The notes: generated by a model from the letters alone, not told the origin. Positions 29,319-39,879 are shown, counted from the stretch's first letter. The stretch is 64,000 nucleotides of DNA from SAR202 cluster bacterium (GCA_009392295.1 VFGW01000006.1:1-64000); one strand, 5' to 3'. Program-made: numbers and translations.

Positions 29319-30596
29319 CTAAATAAAACGTGCTCTATACTCATCCATCTCAATCATTGATCCATTATTTTCCCTAGACTCTTCAGCAGCCAATGCCATC
29401 AAATGACTCTCAAAGGCATCATGTACAGAATTTTGAGTAGCAGTTAAATCGTTTTTCAAATTTTGCACAATATCTTTTAACATATTTTCATCACCTCCTC
29501 CATGATTTTTATCATCATAAGTTGAACCAAAATTTACTGATTCTTCTTCAGATGAAAGATGGTCAGTGATTTTAATTTCCGATCCAAAACTAGAAAACTC
29601 ACCTATAAGAGTCCCTTTAGTTCCATCAAATCGCACAAATCTACCCCCTTTGTTTGTATGTGCAGTAGTAATAAAACTAGCTAAAACTCCATTCTCGAAC
29701 TCCAAGTTTACTGTCTGATTATCAACAACGTTATTATCAGATTTATATACACATCTACCATAATTACTTACACTTAAAATTTCATTAAGAGATTTTCCTG
29801 AAGTAACTTCATCTAACTCAAATATTCTTTGGTAACCTTTAGCAAATCCAGAATACAATCTAGGGGCATAGTAAATACATGAATCTTCCACAGGGCAACC
29901 ATCAGTACATCGATCAGGAACATTAGAATTAGGTGCTTGATCCAACTTGAAATGCTTCAAACTGCCAAACGAAGACAACTTCTTAACTTTTTTACCAATT
30001 ATCCAAAACAATAAATCTAAATCATGACAACATTTAGCTAAAATAAATGGAGCAGAATCTCTTGTATTTCTCCATGTACCTCTTACAAAACTATGGGCAT
30101 AATGCCAATAAACAACATTTTCTCTGTGCTCCACAGTAATTATATCTCCAAGCTTACCCGAGTTAACAATCTCATAAACTTTCTGAAAAAAACTTGTATA
30201 TCTCAATTCGTGAAAAATAATAAGTTTTTTCTTCAATTTATCTGATTTTTCCACAAGGGCAGAGCATTCTTCAGACGTAGAAGCCATTGGTTTTTCTAAA
30301 ACAACATCATACCCTTTATCCATAGCAGACATTGAAGACAAATAATGTATAGCATCTCCTGTTGAATTAAACAACACAGAAGCTAGCTTAGGTACTTTTA
30401 ACAAATCTTCCCAAGTATTAAATCTGTTTTCAGAAGAAATATTATGCGCATCACCAAAACGATTACGTCTGTATTCATCCGGTTCAGCAACAGCAATAAA
30501 TTTCAAATCTTCTGGATTTTTTGTCGCATAACCACCGAAAGCAAAAAAACCTCTCCCGCCAGCACCCATCAATACAGCTTTAATTGGTTCAGTCAT
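29319..30596 (-). CDS. Gfo/Idh/MocA family oxidoreductase
   Basis: GAGGRGFFAFGGYA, VVLEKPMAS, Cys cluster DRCTDGCPVEDSCIYYAPRLY. Confidence 0.9.
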   Translation of the reverse strand: MTEPIKAVLMGAGGRGFFAFGGYATKNPEDLKFIAVAEPDEYRRNRFGDAHNISSENRFNTWEDLLKVPKLASVLFNSTGDAIHYLSSMSAMDKGYDVVLEKPMASTSEECSALVEKSDKLKKKLIIFHELRYTSFFQKVYEIVNSGKLGDIITVEHRENVVYWHYAHSFVRGTWRNTRDSAPFILAKCCHDLDLLFWIIGKKVKKLSSFGSLKHFKLDQAPNSNVPDRCTDGCPVEDSCIYYAPRLYSGFAKGYQRIFELDEVTSGKSLNEILSVSNYGRCVYKSDNNVVDNQTVNLEFENGVLASFITTAHTNKGGRFVRFDGTKGTLIGEFSSFGSEIKITDHLSSEEESVNFGSTYDDKNHGGGDENMLKDIVQNLKNDLTATQNSVHDAFESHLMALAAEESRENNGSMIEMDEYRARFI

Positions 30597-30791
30597 ATTT
30601 TTTCTCCATAATTTACATCGAGCCAGCTTTAATTCAAATCACACTCGATCTATCAAAAGTACTACCTAACAAAGCAAATAGATTATTAATTGGATAAGCA
30701 CTATATTTACAAACATTCAAAATAATTTCTTATTCATAGTACTATTGTTTAAAACAAATATGAAGATGTGAAGGTGATTTTAGGAAAATCG

Positions 30792-31712
30792 ATGAAAAAA
30801 TTTAGCAAAAGAACAGCTATAGTGACTGGTGGAGCTAGTGGAATTGGTGGTGGATGTGCAAAAAAACTAGCATCTGAAGGAACTACAGTACTAATAGTTG
30901 ATATTAACAAAGCTACTGCAAAAAAAACTGTTGAATACATTCTTGAACATGGTGGATCAGCTGAATATCTTATAGGAGATGTTTCAGAAGAAAATGTATC
31001 AAAACAAATGGTAGATAAAGCAATTGACATGACCGGAAGACTTGATTTCTTAATACAAAATGCTTATTCGCATACATCAGACTCTGGTAGTGCAATAGAA
31101 ACTACTAGTGATGAATGGGATACCGGAATTGGCTTATTAACTAAAGCATTATTTTTTGGTGCAAAATATTCTGTACCAGCAATGACTGAATCAGGAAACG
31201 TCACTGGAATAAACACAGAATGGTCAGGATTTGGATTAAGAAACGGTGAACCTCCAAAACAAAACATAGGAAGAATTATAAATATTTCATCTGTGCATGG
31301 AATAGTACAGGCTCCTAAATCTCTGGTATATGCATCAGGAAAAGCAGCAGTGATTGGTTTAACACGACAAATGGCAATCGATTTTGGAGAACTTGGAATT
31401 ACAGTAAATGCAATCGCTCCAGGTCATATAGTTACTGAAAGAGGTCAAAAAGCTTGGGAAAAATCTGGAGACAAAAAAGGATTTCATCTATTTGAATTAC
31501 AATATCCTGTAAGAAGAACAGGCACACCTGAAGATATAGCATCATCAGTATCATTTTTATGCTCAGATGAGGCTTCCTTTATAACTGGCACTACGTTAAC
31601 AGTTGATGGAGGGTTATCAATACAACTCCAAGAAAATATCGTCATGAGGCTTAAAGATTACATATCTGAAAATCCAGAAATCAAAACTCCCGGGAATAAA
31701 AAGAAAAATTAA
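30792..31712 (+). CDS. SDR family oxidoreductase
   Basis: TAIVTGGASGIGGGCAKKLA, YASGKAAVIGLTRQMA, ITVNAIAPGHI. Start ATG 30792. Confidence 0.92.
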   Translation: MKKFSKRTAIVTGGASGIGGGCAKKLASEGTTVLIVDINKATAKKTVEYILEHGGSAEYLIGDVSEENVSKQMVDKAIDMTGRLDFLIQNAYSHTSDSGSAIETTSDEWDTGIGLLTKALFFGAKYSVPAMTESGNVTGINTEWSGFGLRNGEPPKQNIGRIINISSVHGIVQAPKSLVYASGKAAVIGLTRQMAIDFGELGITVNAIAPGHIVTERGQKAWEKSGDKKGFHLFELQYPVRRTGTPEDIASSVSFLCSDEASFITGTTLTVDGGLSIQLQENIVMRLKDYISENPEIKTPGNKKKN

Positions 31713-31713
31713 C

Positions 31714-32193
31714 CTATTCAGTTATCCGAACAACTTTAGAAAAAGTCCAACCCTCTTGTCCTGTAGAAATTACTCTGACTTTTGTAAATCCCATAACGTG
31801 TCTAATTGGAGAAGAATCTGGGATCATATGATAGACATTCATACATCTAGCTTCTTCAATTACCTCAACTTTTTCACCAGGTGTGAAAGGTATACCTTGA
31901 GCTTCATCAATCACGCAAAATTCTGCTTTAACCTGAGCATGTCTAGGCCCTGCAGCTATCATACGGTATTCGAAAGTAGGCCATAATAATTCTGGCAACT
32001 GAAATTCTTTGTCCATATGAGAAAATTTGCTTGTAGCTTGAGCTTGGAATCCGACACCTCTTGTAGGATTCTGTATTATAGTAGTCGATTCTAAAGTAGC
32101 GTTCTGGATTTTACTTGAATCACCACCACAAGCAACTAAAAAAAATGCGAATAAAATACCTGTTAAAAACACTAAATTACTTCTGTGGAACAT
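31714..32193 (-). CDS. Small lipoprotein, 'TGQEGW' family member A
   Basis: Lipobox FFLVAC|GG; C-terminus KVRVISTGQEGWTFSKVVRITE shared with 39913 and 61407 genes. Confidence 0.75.
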   Translation of the reverse strand: MFHRSNLVFLTGILFAFFLVACGGDSSKIQNATLESTTIIQNPTRGVGFQAQATSKFSHMDKEFQLPELLWPTFEYRMIAAGPRHAQVKAEFCVIDEAQGIPFTPGEKVEVIEEARCMNVYHMIPDSSPIRHVMGFTKVRVISTGQEGWTFSKVVRITE

Positions 32194-32247
32194 GAAAATC
32201 TCCTTTGAAATTAATTAAATAAATTCAGAAAAGGTTAAAATCATTTT

Positions 32248-33240
32248 TTATTCTCCAAAAGCTTCATCAAATATTCGATTTGAAGCAGGGAATTGAAGTT
32301 TCTTTAAAAATTTACACCCCTCTTGGGCACCAAATTCTCTGTCCATTGCAGCATCTTCCCACTCAACAGATAAGGGGCCTCTATAATCAATAAAATTCAA
32401 TGTCCTTATGATCTCTTCAAAATTAATTCCTCCTCGTCCCAATGTTCGAAAATCCCAACCTCTACCTTCTGAACCAAAATTCAAATGAGAAGATAAAATG
32501 CCTGATTCTCCATCAAGAGTTAAAACAGCATCTTTCATATGTGTATGATATATTCTATCTGAAAAAATCTTTAAAAATTTTGGTAAATCAATCATTTGCC
32601 AAAATAAATGACTTGGATCAAAGTTAAACCCAAAAGTTGAACGATTTTCTACAGCTTCAAGAGCTCTTTTTGCAGTTACTATATCAAAAGCAATTTCAGT
32701 AGGATGAACCTCTAATGCAAATTTAACACCACATCTATCAAATTCATCAAATATAGGGTTCCACATTTCCGCAAAATATTTAAATCCATCTTCAATAGTC
32801 TCTTCGCTTACAGGTGGAAAACTATATATCATGTGCCAAATTGAAGAACCAGTAAATCCATTGACAATATTAATGCCCAAATTTTTTGCAGCTCTAGCAG
32901 AATTAATCATAGAGTTTACTGCCCATTTTCTTTTGCCCTCAGGATTTCCAGAAAGATCTTTAGGAGCAAAAAAATCTGACCTGTAGTCATCATTTGGGTC
33001 GCAAACTAACTGTCCGGCTAAATGATTACTAATTGAAAACAACTTCAAGTCATTTTTTGCTAATAATTCAATTTTCCCATCAACATATTTCATGTCAGTA
33101 GCAGCACGATCAACATCTAAATGATCTCCCCAGCATGCCAACTCCAAACCATCATACCCCCAACTTTTTGCTTTTACAGCTAATTGATTAATGGGAATAT
33201 CTGCAAATTGTCCTGTAAATAAAGTAATTGGTCTATACAT
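32248..33240 (-). CDS. Sugar phosphate isomerase/epimerase-like (xylose isomerase-like TIM barrel)
   Basis: GYDGLELACWGDHLDV, FALEVHPTEIAFD, FGFNFDPSHLFWQMID, HTHMKDA. Start ATG 33240. Confidence 0.9.
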   Translation of the reverse strand: MYRPITLFTGQFADIPINQLAVKAKSWGYDGLELACWGDHLDVDRAATDMKYVDGKIELLAKNDLKLFSISNHLAGQLVCDPNDDYRSDFFAPKDLSGNPEGKRKWAVNSMINSARAAKNLGINIVNGFTGSSIWHMIYSFPPVSEETIEDGFKYFAEMWNPIFDEFDRCGVKFALEVHPTEIAFDIVTAKRALEAVENRSTFGFNFDPSHLFWQMIDLPKFLKIFSDRIYHTHMKDAVLTLDGESGILSSHLNFGSEGRGWDFRTLGRGGINFEEIIRTLNFIDYRGPLSVEWEDAAMDREFGAQEGCKFLKKLQFPASNRIFDEAFGE

Positions 33241-33260
33241 TTTAACTCCATTCAAATTTA

Positions 33261-34409
33261 TTATGAAATTTTTACCCACTGATTTCTATTGTCAGAACTT
33301 TTAACAACAGCTTCTAAAAATTTCATACCTCTAACACCATCTTGAACTTTTGGATAATCATACTCTTTATGCACTGGAAGTTTTTCACCAGATATCAAAT
33401 CTGATAATTCATTTGCAAAATTTTTATAAACATTTGCAAATGCTTCTAAAAATCCTTCAGGATGTCCAGCGGGAATTCTTGTACTATTCATTGATATTTC
33501 TCCAACAAAACTTGATGCTGCAGTCCTAATTTCACGAGGTTTATCTAAATAATCAATCTGCAAATAATTAGGGTTCTCTTGTCTCCAAGCAATTGAAGCA
33601 AATTCTCCAAAAATTCGTATATTCAAACCATTTTCTTGTCCAACAGCAATTTGACTTGCCCATAAAATTCCTTTAGCTCCATTGTTAAATCTAAGTAAAA
33701 CACTACCATCATCATCGAGTTCTCTATCTTCAACAAAACTTGATAAATCTGCACATAATTCTACTATTTGTAATCCTGTAATATATTCAACAAGATTCTC
33801 ACAATGAGTACCTATGTCACCTATACAAGAGGATATACCAGCAATTTTGGGGTTTGTTCTCCAAACTGGAGCGTTATTTTCAACTTTTGTAGCTAACCAA
33901 CCTTGTGGATATTCAACTACAATTTTTCTTATATTACCCAATTGGTTTTTAGCAATTATATCTTTTGCTTCTTTCACCATAGGGTACCCTGTATAGTTGT
34001 GTGTTAAACAAAACAGTTTCTTTGTTTCATTTACTTTTTTTTCCACTTCAATAGCTTGTTGAGAATTAAATGTCATAGGTTTATCACAAACAACATGAAA
34101 TCCAGAATCTAATGCTTTCATAATAATTTCATAATGCGAATTATTCGGAGTAACGATCGAAACAAAATCAATCCTATTATCAGAATGAATATGTTGTTCT
34201 TTACTAAACATTTCAATGTAATCAGAATAAATCCTATCTGGATTTAAATATAAATTCTTCCCACTTAGAAATGATTTCTCTTTACTGCTACTAAATGCAC
34301 CACTAACCAATTCAATCTTATTATCAATAGATGCTGCAATTCTATGGACTGGCCCAATAAAAGAACCTATACCGCCACCCACCATACCCATTCTCAATTT
34401 TCTTTCCAT
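33261..34409 (-). CDS. Gfo/Idh/MocA family oxidoreductase
   Basis: MGMVGGGIGSFIGPVHR, VVCDKPMTFN, GDIGTHCENLVEYITG. Confidence 0.92.
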   Translation of the reverse strand: MERKLRMGMVGGGIGSFIGPVHRIAASIDNKIELVSGAFSSSKEKSFLSGKNLYLNPDRIYSDYIEMFSKEQHIHSDNRIDFVSIVTPNNSHYEIIMKALDSGFHVVCDKPMTFNSQQAIEVEKKVNETKKLFCLTHNYTGYPMVKEAKDIIAKNQLGNIRKIVVEYPQGWLATKVENNAPVWRTNPKIAGISSCIGDIGTHCENLVEYITGLQIVELCADLSSFVEDRELDDDGSVLLRFNNGAKGILWASQIAVGQENGLNIRIFGEFASIAWRQENPNYLQIDYLDKPREIRTAASSFVGEISMNSTRIPAGHPEGFLEAFANVYKNFANELSDLISGEKLPVHKEYDYPKVQDGVRGMKFLEAVVKSSDNRNQWVKIS

Positions 34410-34447
34410 AGCTCTATCTCCAATTCTTTATAAACAAAATTACTCGA

Positions 34448-35110
34448 TTATAAAGCTACCCATTTAATAGCATTTTTAATCACTTGTTGAACTTCTGGTT
34501 GAAAAAAAATAGGATAAGTTTCATGACCAGGCCTAAAATAAAAAATCTTACCTAAACCACGTTTATAACAACATCCACTTCTAAAAACTTCCCCCTCTTC
34601 AAAAGAACTAATAAAAACCAATTCATCTGGTGCAGGCACGTCAAATCTTTCTCCATACATTTCAGTTTTTGGAATATCAAAATATTTATCAATACCGTTA
34701 GATATAGGATGGGTAGGATCTATTACCCAAACACGTTCTCTTTTACCATCTTCTCTCCAAGAACCTAAAGCACAAGTAGTCCCCATCATTCTTTTAAATA
34801 TTTTTGAAAAATGTGCAGAATGTAATACAATCAACCCCATACCATTTAATATTCGACTTTGAATTTTATCCACGATTTTTTCATCCACATCTCCATGTGC
34901 TTTATGCCCCCACCAAATCAAAACATCTGTTTGTTCTAAAATTTGTTCTGATAATCCATGATCTTTTTCTTCTAAAACAGCAGTATCGACATCAAATCCA
35001 TCCGATTTTAAGAATTCTGATATCACAGTATGAATACCTTCAGGATAAACTGCAGCTACTGGGGGATCTGTTTTCTCTTGTATAAATTCATTCCAAACTG
35101 TAACTTTCAT
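34448..35110 (-). CDS. ThuA domain-containing protein
   Basis: TDVLIWWGHKAHGDV, GLIVLHSAHFSKIFKRMMGT, ...FYFRPGHETYPIF. Confidence 0.9.
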   Translation of the reverse strand: MKVTVWNEFIQEKTDPPVAAVYPEGIHTVISEFLKSDGFDVDTAVLEEKDHGLSEQILEQTDVLIWWGHKAHGDVDEKIVDKIQSRILNGMGLIVLHSAHFSKIFKRMMGTTCALGSWREDGKRERVWVIDPTHPISNGIDKYFDIPKTEMYGERFDVPAPDELVFISSFEEGEVFRSGCCYKRGLGKIFYFRPGHETYPIFFQPEVQQVIKNAIKWVAL

Positions 35111-35141
35111 GATTTTAATCCTCCATTACATTTAATTAATC

Positions 35142-36158
35142 TTAATCACTAATCTCTACTAACATTCCATTATTAGAAGCAGAAGATTTAATTGCGTCCC
35201 AAAGATTAGCCATACGCAATCCGAGTTCTGGAGGTGATGGATTATCAACATCTCCATTCCTAACTAATAAAAATTGTTCCCATACTCCTTTTGAAACAGG
35301 TACTTTTACGGATTTCCAACCTTCTGATTGTGTTTTTTGTAAATACAAAAACTTTCCCCAGGCATCAACTTTTAAAACACCTTTCGTGCAATACACTCTT
35401 AAATCGGAATCACAAGATTCGATAGTATCTCCACAACCGTTAAGAGAAACCAAAGCTCCAGATTTAAGTTTGCCTAAAATAGCAGCTGAAATTTCAACAG
35501 GTCGACCCAAATTATTAAAAAATGCTGAAATATGAGAAAATTCTTCACCAGCTAAATCAGAAATCGTATTTAACATATGAGCTCCTGAATCAAATAAAAA
35601 ACCACCTCCAGAAACAGTAGGATTTTCTCGCCATTTACCTTCTTGGCTAACCTTCCAATTTTGCCAGATCAATCCTGAAATATTTCTTATTTCACCTAAT
35701 TCTCCAGAATTCAACATATCCACAGCTGTTCTAACCTCAGGTGACAAACTTCCCTGAAAAGCTACTACTAATAACCTACCTGTGGAATCTCTAGTTGCAA
35801 TTAAATCTTTTGCCTCCTTAGCATTCATAACCATAGGTTTTTCTACAATCACATCAAGGCCAGCTTCCATACAATCTTTAACTTGTTGAAAATGCATTGC
35901 ATGGGGTGTTACAACAAAGGCCACATCTAATCTATCTTTATAGTCTAATAATATCTTATTTAAATCAGGCTCATTGTGAGGAATAGGACGACCATTTTCT
36001 TCAAATACTTTAGACATTTCAAGAAAAGATTCTTCAGAAGGATCACATACAAAAGAAATTTCAGTATTTTTAAACTCAGGCAATATCCTTCTAACATGAC
36101 TTCTTGCCATATTTCCACAACCAACAAATAATGCCCTGGTTGTAATATCTTTTACCAT
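35142..36158 (-). CDS. Gfo/Idh/MocA family oxidoreductase
   Basis: LFVGCGNMARSHVRRILPEF, DVIVEKPMVMN, FDSGAHMLNTISDLAG. Confidence 0.92.
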   Translation of the reverse strand: MVKDITTRALFVGCGNMARSHVRRILPEFKNTEISFVCDPSEESFLEMSKVFEENGRPIPHNEPDLNKILLDYKDRLDVAFVVTPHAMHFQQVKDCMEAGLDVIVEKPMVMNAKEAKDLIATRDSTGRLLVVAFQGSLSPEVRTAVDMLNSGELGEIRNISGLIWQNWKVSQEGKWRENPTVSGGGFLFDSGAHMLNTISDLAGEEFSHISAFFNNLGRPVEISAAILGKLKSGALVSLNGCGDTIESCDSDLRVYCTKGVLKVDAWGKFLYLQKTQSEGWKSVKVPVSKGVWEQFLLVRNGDVDNPSPPELGLRMANLWDAIKSSASNNGMLVEISD

Positions 36159-36310
36159 TTACTATCCTTCCTAAACAAAATTGATTCAACTGATTAAATA
36201 AGATTAAAATTATGATACATTCAAGAATTTTTATATTCAACTACTTGATGAATTTATATAAGTTGTGTATTAAATCAAAAAAAATCACAAAAATTCTTTA
36301 AGGAATAATC

Positions 36311-37531
36311 ATCAACACAAAAAATCATTCTCCAAAACCTTTATCGTATATAGGTATAAGACTATTAACATTGTGCCAATTACTAGGTGGAACCAGTATT
36401 TTTATTCAAAATGTTGTAGTTGGATGGTTTACTTACGATCTAACCGGTTCAAGAATTTTAACTAGTATGTCCTGGGGAATAGACTCTTTATCAAATGTAA
36501 TTTCTGGACCTATAGGAGGATTGGCTGCCGATAAATGGGAAAGAAAAAAAATTCTGGCATACACACAATTTTTAAAAACAGCCATTGTTGTAATATTTTC
36601 ATTTCTAATTATTTATAATCAAGTCAATGCAATATGGATTTTGTTTTTCGTATTACTTTTAGGGTTTTGGAGCACAGTTTCAGCACCTTCTGAACACTCT
36701 ATAGTCCCAACTGTTCTGCCAGTGAATTCAAATATTTTAGTTAGTTCCTTCGCTACAATTATGGCTGCACAACATCTGTGTGGAACTATCATGCCTCCTA
36801 TAGCCGGAAAAATGATTTCCTGGTTTGGCCCCGGAGAAACATTAGTGTCAACATCTCTCCTGTTATTTTTGGGTGGATTGACATATCTTAAAATCAATCC
36901 TATTAATTCTCATAAAGAAAACAAACAAATAAAAAAAATTAACTATAAAGAATTGTTAATTTTTCTAAAAAAATCTCCACTAATACAAGCAATGGTAATA
37001 GCTAGAACTTGGATATATTTGTTTGTAACCCCTGCAGTACACGGTTTACTTCCTGTATTTGCAGCAGAGGAACTAAATACAAATTCTTTTGGATTAGGGT
37101 TACTTTTTGCATCTCTTGGAACAGGTGGAGTTATTGGAAATTTAGGGTTGTCATTATGGAATAAACGTTTCCAAAGAAATATATTATTTATTTCTTATTG
37201 GTCAATCGCTTGTATAGCAATGTTTATTTTCGCAAATTCTAAATCGTTATTAGTATCTTTACCTACAGCTTTTTTAGTTAATTTTGGAATCATAAGTACT
37301 CTAACAATAATTAGATCTAGTTTAGCTTCGGAAGTTCCTGACATATTGAGAGGAAGAGTTTCATCACTAAATTCAATTGCTATGATAGTAGTCCCTATTG
37401 GCAGCTTAATTGCAGGAAGTATAGCAGAAAAATACAATGCCCCAACAGCAACTATGTTATGTTGTTTATTTTTCTTCTCTTCATTAGTAATTACCTTTTT
37501 GATCTATCCTCAGATACGAAATGTCAAATGA
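36311..37531 (+). CDS. MFS transporter, start uncertain (non-AUG AUC/AUA?)
   Basis: ORF track starts at TTG 36371, but in-frame upstream codons encode PLSYIGIRLL, which aligns with PLYYSNVRLL of the 61906..63117 paralogue. AAGGA SD at 36300-36304. Confidence 0.8.
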   Translation: MNTKNHSPKPLSYIGIRLLTLCQLLGGTSIFIQNVVVGWFTYDLTGSRILTSMSWGIDSLSNVISGPIGGLAADKWERKKILAYTQFLKTAIVVIFSFLIIYNQVNAIWILFFVLLLGFWSTVSAPSEHSIVPTVLPVNSNILVSSFATIMAAQHLCGTIMPPIAGKMISWFGPGETLVSTSLLLFLGGLTYLKINPINSHKENKQIKKINYKELLIFLKKSPLIQAMVIARTWIYLFVTPAVHGLLPVFAAEELNTNSFGLGLLFASLGTGGVIGNLGLSLWNKRFQRNILFISYWSIACIAMFIFANSKSLLVSLPTAFLVNFGIISTLTIIRSSLASEVPDILRGRVSSLNSIAMIVVPIGSLIAGSIAEKYNAPTATMLCCLFFFSSLVITFLIYPQIRNVK

Positions 37532-38751
37532 AAAAAATTGCTAATTTACAATATTTAAAATACAAAGGAGTCAGGCAACTATTTATTACTTATTTGTTAG
37601 GTGGGTATAATCAATCAATACAACATGTAGTAATTGGGTGGTTTACTTACAATCTTACCAACTCACCTATCTTAACAAGTTTGACTCATGGCGTAGCAAC
37701 AATTCCAAATATTATTACTGGACCAATAGGTGGTTATTTAGCTGACAAGTTTGACAGAAAAAATATTTTAATATTTTCAAATATTGGCGCACTGATAATT
37801 ACTGCTATTTTCTCATATCTAATCTCAAAAAGTTTCTTCCAGGTATCATGGATTTTCATATTCCTATTTTTAAAAGGAGTTATATATAATTTATCTGGAT
37901 CAAGTGGCCGTGCAATTTTGGCAAATGTAATTCCGAAAAACCAAAAGATACTGACTGAAGCAACGGCTATAACAATTGCTTCTTACTTCATAGCAACAAC
38001 ATTAATACCACCATTTGCAGGAAAATTATTTCAATTAACAGGTCCTTCATTCACTCTAGGAACAATTAGTATCTCACTTTTTTTTGCAATATTAATCTTC
38101 TCTCAAGTAAAAATGATCAGCCCTGAAGAAAAAGCAAAATCGCCAGCTAATTTTAAAGAAATATTTTATTTCATCACAGAAAAACCTATACTTCAATTAA
38201 TGTTATTTTCTAAATCGACAATTTGGATGATTATCACCCCATTTACACATGGAATACTCCCTATTTTTGCAAAAGATATACTCAATACTGATTCAGTAGG
38301 TCTTGGAATACTTTTTACATCACTAGGTTTAGGAGGTTTAACAGGAAGCCTAATAGTTATTTTTCTCAGTAAATTTCACACCACTAAAGCAATAATAATA
38401 ATTTTTCTGTTTCTTTCATTTATCGCAATGCTATTATTATCTATCTCAAATTCAATGTTCTCAACAATCACATGTCTCTTTTTAATCAACGTTACGGTAA
38501 TGGGCAACCTGACCTATATTCAATCGAATATTCTATTTCAAAGTAAAGATGAATTCAGAGGAAGAATATCTTCAATAGACTCATTAAATATGGCTATGGC
38601 TCCTATAGGGAATTTTTCTGTAGGTTTCCTCATAAAATTTTATAATATTTCTAGGGCAATACAAATTGGAAGTTTCACTGGAATAATAATAACAATTTTA
38701 AGTATATTTCTTTTCCCCAATTTAATGGAGATTAAAGATAAAAAACAATAG
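37528..38751 (+). CDS. MFS transporter
   Basis: ATGA overlap with the upstream MFS stop; MKKIANLQYLKYKGVRQLF...VVIGWFTY...GPIGGYLADKFDRKN. Confidence 0.88.
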   Translation: MKKIANLQYLKYKGVRQLFITYLLGGYNQSIQHVVIGWFTYNLTNSPILTSLTHGVATIPNIITGPIGGYLADKFDRKNILIFSNIGALIITAIFSYLISKSFFQVSWIFIFLFLKGVIYNLSGSSGRAILANVIPKNQKILTEATAITIASYFIATTLIPPFAGKLFQLTGPSFTLGTISISLFFAILIFSQVKMISPEEKAKSPANFKEIFYFITEKPILQLMLFSKSTIWMIITPFTHGILPIFAKDILNTDSVGLGILFTSLGLGGLTGSLIVIFLSKFHTTKAIIIIFLFLSFIAMLLLSISNSMFSTITCLFLINVTVMGNLTYIQSNILFQSKDEFRGRISSIDSLNMAMAPIGNFSVGFLIKFYNISRAIQIGSFTGIIITILSIFLFPNLMEIKDKKQ

Positions 38752-38820
38752 ATTATATTTTTAAGCTATGATATTTTGATTGCATCAATCAAATCATTCA
38801 AAAATGGAGTTCTATTACAA

Positions 38821-39879
38821 ATGAATAATCATAAAGTTTACAGAGTTGGTTTAGTAGGATTTAGAGGTAGAGGTAGAGGGTTAGCAAGCTTTTGGAATAC
38901 AGTCCCTAACGCAAAACTAGTAGCTCTTGCGGACGACGTCAAAGAACATTGTGATGAAGCAAAAGTCCTTTATCCTGGACTTCAAACTTTTAACTCACAT
39001 AAAGAAATGCTTGATAATGCGGATATTGATATATTAACCGTTGGAACACGACCAAAATACAGACCTCCAATTGTTAAAGATGGAGCAGAAACTGAAAGTG
39101 TAAAAGCTATATATGTAGAAAAACCAATCGCAAACTCACTTGATCAAGCTACTAAGATGATTGAGCAATGTAAAAAAACTAACACTTTATTTACTATAGG
39201 AAATCAGAGACGTTGGTGCCCAGCTTGGACAAAAGTTCGAAACTCAATAAAAGAAGGTTTAATAGGTAGACCAACTAACGGATATGCTTTCTGGTCAACA
39301 GCTAGAGTAGGTTCAAATGGTACACATTTTTTTGATGCAATCAATTTTGTTTTAGACAGTACCCCAGTTGAAGCAATAGCAAAACTAGATAATAAAGTAG
39401 ATCTTACAAAAATGGATGACAGTCCACTTACTCAAGGAATTAAAGAAGATCCTGGAGGACTTGGCATTGTAACTTATGATAATGACGTGAGAATTTCTTA
39501 TGAATTTATGCCTGATACAACAAACGATTATACTTTCATTTTTTGCGGAACAAAGGGAAGAATTGAATTCAATAATGATTTCTCATATTTAGAATATAGG
39601 GCCCGTGATGAAGATTCTAGATCATTTAGAGGCAATTCCAAAATGACAACAAGGAACTTCGAAGTACCTGAAACAACTGATGAAATTATGGTCAGTAATG
39701 GATATAAAGAAATGATTAATTGTATAGAAACTGGTAAGGAATCTTCTTCTTCTGGTGAAATTGGTAGACAAGCACTTGAATTGATTGTAGCTTTCCACTT
39801 GTCATCAGAAGCCGGAACAAAGCCAATTAATCTACCTTTACCAAAATCTGCCAACAATAAAACGTTAAATATAACTTAA
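38821..39879 (+). CDS. Gfo/Idh/MocA family oxidoreductase
   Basis: YRVGLVGFRGRGRGLASFW, AIYVEKPIANS. ATG 38821 preferred over 38776. Confidence 0.9.
   Translation: MNNHKVYRVGLVGFRGRGRGLASFWNTVPNAKLVALADDVKEHCDEAKVLYPGLQTFNSHKEMLDNADIDILTVGTRPKYRPPIVKDGAETESVKAIYVEKPIANSLDQATKMIEQCKKTNTLFTIGNQRRWCPAWTKVRNSIKEGLIGRPTNGYAFWSTARVGSNGTHFFDAINFVLDSTPVEAIAKLDNKVDLTKMDDSPLTQGIKEDPGGLGIVTYDNDVRISYEFMPDTTNDYTFIFCGTKGRIEFNNDFSYLEYRARDEDSRSFRGNSKMTTRNFEVPETTDEIMVSNGYKEMINCIETGKESSSSGEIGRQALELIVAFHLSSEAGTKPINLPLPKSANNKTLNIT

Noticed and set aside
29319-30596. Cys cluster (C-x3-C-x5-C) in the Gfo protein as a possible novel metal site
   Set aside because: I believe this RCTDGCPVEDSC-like motif recurs in a known Gfo/Idh/MocA subgroup, so not flagged as new.
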